The notes under the pieces: model-generated
Databases searched by the model: none
What the model saw: only the letters and a program-made list of their open reading frames with translations
What the model was told of the DNA's origin: nothing
Shown: positions 60,232 through 64,000 of the stretch, one piece after another
Layout of the letters: the number at the start of each line of letters is the position of its first letter
How positions within the stretch are numbered: position 1 is the first letter of the stretch
DNA from: Streptomyces sp. JJ38
GTDB lineage: Bacteria > Actinomycetota > Actinomycetes > Streptomycetales > Streptomycetaceae
DNA: 64,000 nucleotides
NCBI RefSeq assembly: GCF_019303475.1
Contig: NZ_JABLSI010000003.1
Location: 98,422-162,421 of the forward strand
Direction: 5' to 3'
Translations under genes and position numbers: made by a program

Positions 60232-62382
60232 ATGTCGCAGGACCCCACCGTCCCGCACGCACGGCAGTGGTCTCACGGAAACCACGGCAGCACAGTTCAG
60301 ATCGGCGGCAATAACTCGGCGCCCATCAACATTCTGCGGCGCCCGAAGCTTCCGACGTCTCCCGTGCCCACTTCCGATGTCGTTGCTGCATCCGATCCGC
60401 TCTGGGCTCATTCGCCTACACCCCAGCGCGCGGCCGAGACGCTATCGGAACATGGCCTCGCCGTCGTCGCAGGAGAGCGTGGCAGTGGTCGGCGAATCTC
60501 AGCCGTCCGGGCCCTGCACGCGCATGCTTCGGTGACTCCCCAGTCTCCGAAACTTATCGACCTTGCCGCAGACTGGGACGACGACGAGACGCCTGACCGC
60601 GAAACGCTGCCGGATCCAGTATCGGGACACGGCTATTTGATCGAAGCGACGTCGCGCCCCCTGCCTGCGGCAGTGGCTCGCGCTCTCACCGTATGGGCCG
60701 AAGAACTCCGTGACGTTGGCTCGTGTGCGGTCGTCACATGTGATCAGAACGGTTGGCAAGGAGACACCAGGTTCGAAGTGCGGGCCGTGCGGCCGGATGC
60801 CGTACAGGTCGCACGGAACCATCTTGTCGAGAGGCTCGCTAGCCCGGCGCAGGCGCAGTGGCTACAGCCAGAGCCCGGCCGGGGCGCCGTCCGTGGCCTC
60901 TTGCGTGGGTCGGCTTCGCCTGATCCGACTGCTGGCGCCCTTGCTGACCTCATAACCCGCAGTGTCAGCCCGTCTGACGCCGTAGCGATTGCTGAGCGCC
61001 TCCGCAGCATCAAGCCGGACCGTCTGGCCAGGGCCATTGGCCAACGCGACAACGCAAGCGACTCCGGTGCCCAACTGCAAGGGCTTAGGGAGTTGAAAGG
61101 TATCAGGGAGGAAGTGCTTCTCTGGGAGAATTTCCTGGAAAGTACCCTCGCCGATAATGGAACCCGAGGCCAGGACCGGGTGATGCTCTTGGCTGCCGCT
61201 TATCTCGAAAATGCGCCCCTTGAACTATGTATTAGGGCAGCAGCCGAATTTGGCCCTGGTGATGAGCCGACTGCTCGACGTCGATACCGAGAAGGCCGCA
61301 GCCCTCGGCGTCGAATGGGTCACGTCGGGGTAGACGTTACTCCAGACGACAGAGCCAGTTTCGAGAGTCGGCCGGGTCTCGCGGCATCTGCCATCCGCAT
61401 GGACTGGCACCACTGGGCTCATGAGCGTGATGAGACCAGGGCCTGGATCGATCGCATCACTGCGCCTGGAGGAGTAGCAGAGGGATGGACCCTGCAGGTC
61501 GGTAAGCGGCTCTTGGGGCTGTCCCGAACAGCTGTAGACCCGCCCTTCTGGCCCATCCTGGACAAATGGACTTCGGGTTCGGCCAGTGCTGGTGCCGACC
61601 GGATCCACACTGTTGCCCACCTCCTGACGGAAGCCGCTCAGGATGATCAGCTTGCCCGTGATGCGCACAAGAAGCTTCTGGACTGGGCGAAGAACGTTAA
61701 CGCTCAACAGCGCGAGGTCGTTGCTCACGTATGCAGCGGGAGCTACGGACGGCGGTGGCCGCACAGAGCCCTGGTCAGGCTGCGGCACATCCTGGATCGC
61801 GATGATGCGGCTACCGAGGTTGCGGCGAGCGCTCTCGTCGCATACGCCGCGCGTACCACCGACGGACTCACGCGCGTAGTGGACACGATCGAGTCTTGGC
61901 TCGACCGGTACGAGACCAGCCCTGCTGGCCCACGGGCTTTCCTCGCTCTGATCGAACCTGCGAGCGACAACCGCGTCCTGGCTAACCTGATCGATATCGC
62001 TCGGACGACGCCCAGGATTCTCGACTTCCTGATTGGCGGCTGGAGTGCGACGCTACAACAGCCGGATGTGCGGGAGCAGGCGCACCGGGTTCTGCTTGGG
62101 TGGGCGCGAGCTGTCCATGAAGGGCAGGTTGACCGAGATTTCACCTTCAAGATCCTCACGGACGTACGCAACGCCCATACTCCGGTGGATGCGATGTCCC
62201 GCTTCCTCTACGGGAGTCCGGAGCACGAAGACCCGGCGCTTGTCGACGCCCGGCTCACCCTCGCTAATCTCCGCGCCTGCAATCACTTTGAGTGCTCACG
62301 TTCTGACTGCCCACTTCGGAAGCCTCCGAGCGCTCCGACCGCTGACAGCGCTGCTGAAGGTGCTGGTGAGCCCGGACAGTGA
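60232..62382 (+). CDS. NLR/STAND-like NTPase with N-terminal RHIM-like motif
   Basis: This 716-residue protein has an N-terminal motif GNHGSTVQIGGNNSAPIN (16-33) that aligns without gaps to the effector's C-terminal motif. A P-loop-like VVAGERGSGRRISAVRALH (81-88, with Arg instead of the last Lys) follows. The mid-region GYLIEATSRPLP and SCAVVTCDQNGWQG could be Walker B and sensor 1. The C-terminal 400 residues are helical (LLTEAAQDDQLARDAHKKLLDWAKNVNAQ; ALVRLRHILDRDDAATEVAASALVAYA), like a repeat sensor. It starts 2 bases after the effector stop. Confidence 0.72.
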   Translation: MSQDPTVPHARQWSHGNHGSTVQIGGNNSAPINILRRPKLPTSPVPTSDVVAASDPLWAHSPTPQRAAETLSEHGLAVVAGERGSGRRISAVRALHAHASVTPQSPKLIDLAADWDDDETPDRETLPDPVSGHGYLIEATSRPLPAAVARALTVWAEELRDVGSCAVVTCDQNGWQGDTRFEVRAVRPDAVQVARNHLVERLASPAQAQWLQPEPGRGAVRGLLRGSASPDPTAGALADLITRSVSPSDAVAIAERLRSIKPDRLARAIGQRDNASDSGAQLQGLRELKGIREEVLLWENFLESTLADNGTRGQDRVMLLAAAYLENAPLELCIRAAAEFGPGDEPTARRRYREGRSPRRRMGHVGVDVTPDDRASFESRPGLAASAIRMDWHHWAHERDETRAWIDRITAPGGVAEGWTLQVGKRLLGLSRTAVDPPFWPILDKWTSGSASAGADRIHTVAHLLTEAAQDDQLARDAHKKLLDWAKNVNAQQREVVAHVCSGSYGRRWPHRALVRLRHILDRDDAATEVAASALVAYAARTTDGLTRVVDTIESWLDRYETSPAGPRAFLALIEPASDNRVLANLIDIARTTPRILDFLIGGWSATLQQPDVREQAHRVLLGWARAVHEGQVDRDFTFKILTDVRNAHTPVDAMSRFLYGSPEHEDPALVDARLTLANLRACNHFECSRSDCPLRKPPSAPTADSAAEGAGEPGQ

Positions 62383-62591
62383 ATCGCATGTTCCGCCGCC
62401 CAAGAGCCCCCAGATTCTCTGCGACCCGCTGGCTGCTGGCTCCGGGAACCACGTGGCGCGCTCGCCGATTGGCAGTCAAGTACGGTGCTGGGATGGACGC
62501 GCGTACCGCATGGGTGCTCGCCCGGCTTGCTCGGCATCCGCAGGAGAGGCCATTCGCGGAGTGTCATCTGCGTGAAGATGCCGAGGCATAG
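62379..62591 (+). CDS. Possible small third gene of the operon
   Basis: A 70-residue frame (GTG 62379, GTGA overlap with the NTPase stop) reads RWLLAPGTTWRARRLAVKYGAGMDARTAWVLARLARHPQERPF. The overlap and codon use are the only support. It could be a chance frame. Confidence 0.25.
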   Translation: MNRMFRRPRAPRFSATRWLLAPGTTWRARRLAVKYGAGMDARTAWVLARLARHPQERPFAECHLREDAEA

Positions 62592-62784
62592 CAGGGGCAT
62601 CGGGACGCAGCTCTGGCTTGACCCGCGTGCCCAAGCACCGTCGGTGTGAAGTCGGTGCGCGGCCTCAGTACCGTTCGTCTGCCAGCATGCGTCGATGCGT
62701 GAGCGGACGGTACGCGAGGACCCGTCACCGAATGGATCACTCGGCACCATGCCCCCTCGCTGACCTCGCGTCCCCGGATGGACG

Positions 62785-62814
62785 AGGACCGTCCGGACGG
62801 GGCCGGACGGTCCT
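62785..62814. repeat. Perfect 12-bp inverted repeat abutting the attachment site
   Basis: Arms 62785-62796 and 62803-62814 (AGGACCGTCCGG / CCGGACGGTCCT) with a 6-base loop end 5 bases before the tRNA-derived core. It could be a recombinase or excisionase binding site, or a terminator for the left element. Confidence 0.6.
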
Positions 62815-62819
62815 GACCA

Positions 62820-62864
62820 GGACTTTTAATCCATTGGTTGTGGGTTCGAGTCCCACACGGCCTA
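62820..62864 (+). other. att site: duplicated 3' part of a tRNA-Lys(UUU) gene
   Basis: The 45 bases reproduce a tRNA from the anticodon stem onwards: loop CTTTTAA (anticodon TTT), T-arm GTGGG-TTCGAGT-CCCAC (62840-62856), acceptor 3' strand ACGGCCT and discriminator A at 62864. Bases before 62820 do not complete the anticodon stem, and there is no D-arm or 5' acceptor strand. A 3'-truncated tRNA copy of this kind is the standard scar of site-specific integration. The intact gene should begin AGGCCGT and lie left of the window. Confidence 0.85.
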
Positions 62865-62949
62865 CCGCCCGTGGGTCGGGGGTAGTCCCCGCTGACCTGC
62901 TACGCAGCGTCCGGATCGGCCTCGGCCGACTCGGGCGCTGCTCCGTTTC

Positions 62950-63470
62950 CCGGCTCCTGGGTGACCGGAGGTGCTCTCCTCCGCGTCCTCAGGGGTCTCC
63001 CGCTGCTTTCTGGGAACGAGTCCGGTGGCCTTCTCGGCGATGTCGCGGTCGAGTTCGGGCAACAGGCTCGTGTGTAGGTGTCCGCGTGAGCGCGATGGTC
63101 GAGTGCCGCGGCGTCTCCTTGACGGTGAGGACGTCACCACCACCGCCGCCGTGCGTGAGGGTCGCGGCGACGAGCCGCGGGATCCCGGAGCTTGATGGGC
63201 GGCAGGCTGGTCGGCGCGAGAACGCGGCGGAGCTCCGGGAGATGGTCTCTGGACGCAGCCAGGAGCCGTCCTCCTGCGTGAAGACCTTGCCGGTGTCCTG
63301 CCAGGCGTCGCCCCACTTCTCAGGTCCCGGTCCTGACGTGTCCTCTGCCGCCGGCGGCATCGCGACGTTCGTGCTGCCGAGGGCGATGGTGTTGGCGCCG
63401 CCGTCCGTTTTCGGCTCGGACGTAAGCGGGATCACCGTCGGGGCGGTGGGCGGCGCGTAGCGTGGGGAGC
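62950..63470 (-). pseudogene. Tyrosine integrase C-terminal remnant, multiply frameshifted
   Basis: Reading leftwards in shifting frames: TVIPLTSEPKTDGG and EKWGDAWQDTGKVFTQEDGSWLRPETISR in one frame, RRVLAPTSLPPIKLRD in a second, LVAATLTHGGGGGDVLTVKETPRHSTIALT back in the first, then ADTYT and LLPELDRDIAEKATGLVPRKQRE in others. Joined, they form the catalytic domain of a phage-type tyrosine recombinase (box around RD..R.VAATL, HSTIAL..DTY). The N-terminal two thirds are absent. It is convergent with and adjacent to the tRNA-Lys att core, the classical position for int. Confidence 0.75.
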
Positions 63471-63508
63471 GTGGATTCCGAGGATGCCGTCGGAGGTGGT
63501 GGGTCATC

Positions 63509-63811
63509 ATGTGCGCTGTGTGGAACGGCACCGTGCCCGCGGAAGCGGAACGGACCGTCGTCGAGGGGAATCACCACTTCCCACCGGAGTTGCTGTACGG
63601 GGAGTGGTTCACGGACAGCAGAGCCAGGTCGCTGTGCTTCCGGAAGGGGGTGGCCCGCTACCACACGGTGTCGGTCGGCGGGCGGACGCTGGTGAACGGT
63701 GCCTGGTACCATCCGCACCCCAGTCCGCTGGCCAGGAGGATCAGGGGCCATGTGGCCTTCCCCGGGCCGGGTGTCGCGGTGGAGGCTGCTGTGACGAGGG
63801 AGGGCCGGTGA
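63509..63811 (+). CDS. DUF427 domain protein
   Basis: This 100-residue protein carries the DUF427 pattern: VWNGTVPAEAERTVVEGNHHFPPELL, a CFRKGVARYHTVSVGG strand region and GHVAFPGPGVAVEA. DUF427 proteins are small beta-rich proteins of unknown function, widespread on actinobacterial chromosomes. It ends in a GTGA overlap with the next gene. Probably the first chromosomal gene to the right of the integration scars. Confidence 0.85.
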   Translation: MCAVWNGTVPAEAERTVVEGNHHFPPELLYGEWFTDSRARSLCFRKGVARYHTVSVGGRTLVNGAWYHPHPSPLARRIRGHVAFPGPGVAVEAAVTREGR

Positions 63812-64000
63812 GGGGCCGGGGGCTGCGGGGTGCCGTCTGGGGTGCCGGGGTGGGCGGCGCGCTGGCCGCCGGGTATCTGGGGCTGGTGACCGGGGCTGTC
63901 CCGGTCGATCTGGGTGTGGGGCGGCGGACCCGGGCCCTGGGGCCGCTCGTCGTGGAGATCGCGGCGCCGAGGGAGACGGTGTTCGACGGGGTGGCAGGCC
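63808..64000 (+). CDS. SRPBCC-like membrane-anchored protein, 3'-partial at window end
   Basis: The visible 64 residues comprise a short hydrophobic helix (AVWGAGVGGALAAGYLGLVTGAV) followed by LGPLVVEIAAPRETVFDGVAG, which resembles the first strand and helix of SRPBCC/START-like domains (VEIAAPRExVFD). It continues beyond the window. The assignment is tentative because little is visible. Confidence 0.55.
   Translation, partial: MRGRGLRGAVWGAGVGGALAAGYLGLVTGAVPVDLGVGRRTRALGPLVVEIAAPRETVFDGVAG

Noticed and set aside
62820..62864. Functional tRNA gene
   Set aside because: The 5' acceptor strand, D-arm and half of the anticodon stem are missing, so it is only a 3' fragment.
62618..63460. 280-residue rightward frame over the att site and integrase remnant
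   Set aside because: It crosses the tRNA scar and is antisense to recognisable integrase fragments, with poor composition.
1..64000. CRISPR array
   Set aside because: I saw no set of regularly spaced near-identical repeats. The heptamer cluster at 21.7-22.4 kb is irregularly spaced and lies mostly inside a coding sequence.

Overview
The window is very GC-rich, with strong third-position G/C bias, GTG starts and ATGA/GTGA overlaps. It carries actinomycete-specific families (WhiB, DUF317, DUF2637/SpdB-like, MAB_1171c-like, SCO6880-like), so the host is almost certainly a Streptomyces or close relative. Nearly everything left of about 62.86 kb looks like accessory DNA of a large integrative conjugative element. 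Its right boundary is a duplicated 3' end of a tRNA-Lys(UUU) gene at 62820-62864. No intact tRNA gene is visible, so the element should continue beyond the left edge of the window.

Layout. (1) 1-12.9 kb: a tightly overlapping + strand operon with two GT-B-like glycosyltransferases, a thymidylate-synthase-fold enzyme that has the Asp typical of cytosine-nucleotide hydroxymethylases, a carbamoyltransferase, a small P-loop kinase, a methyltransferase, two aminoglycoside-phosphotransferase-fold kinases, a histidine phosphatase, an NAD epimerase, an adenosylhomocysteinase-like protein, a Nudix hydrolase and a KdsB-like cytidylyltransferase. It reads as a nucleoside/nucleotide-sugar pathway of unknown product. 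It is decaying: the epimerase has an in-frame stop and the cytidylyltransferase an internal out-of-frame deletion. (2) 13.2-18 kb: an ImmA/IrrE-type protease, a seven-helix membrane protein, a HAD hydrolase, a methyltransferase, an XRE regulator, and an IS5-type transposase remnant. (3) 18.6-25.7 kb, + strand: replication/mobilisation genes (replisome-organiser-like, DnaC-like ATPase, WhiB, SpdB-like, MobC-like, relaxase). (4) 25.8-31 kb: an IS5-type remnant followed by a complete qatABCD anti-phage operon. (5) 31.3-54.8 kb, mostly - strand: the long conjugation operon, transcribed leftwards. It starts with a NlpC/P60 VirB1-like hydrolase, then a VirB2-like pilin, a VirB8-like protein, VirB6/TrbL, an SCO6880/PrgI-like protein, a VirB4 ATPase and a VirD4-type coupling protein (frameshifted), followed by many plasmid-type hypotheticals (DUF317, DUF4913, a RelE-like protein, a cytosine methyltransferase pseudogene). 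(6) 55-62.6 kb: a beta-class DNA methyltransferase, a PD-(D/E)XK nuclease, a large unknown protein, a LanC-like remnant, and a two-gene module that looks like an amyloid-signalling NLR/effector pair. (7) 62.8-64 kb: the tRNA-Lys attachment scar, a multiply frameshifted tyrosine integrase remnant, then likely chromosome (DUF427 protein and the start of a membrane-anchored SRPBCC-like protein).

The main points of interest are: the effector/receptor pair at 59831-62382, which shares a RHIM-like motif (GNxGxx[IV]Q[VI]Gx[DN]N) at the effector C-terminus and the receptor N-terminus; the hydroxymethylcytosine-type nucleoside operon; Qat carried on a T4SS-type element; and recurrent single-base indels, mostly in short homopolymers, that break otherwise well conserved genes. 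These indels could reflect decay, sequencing error or, less likely, recoding.
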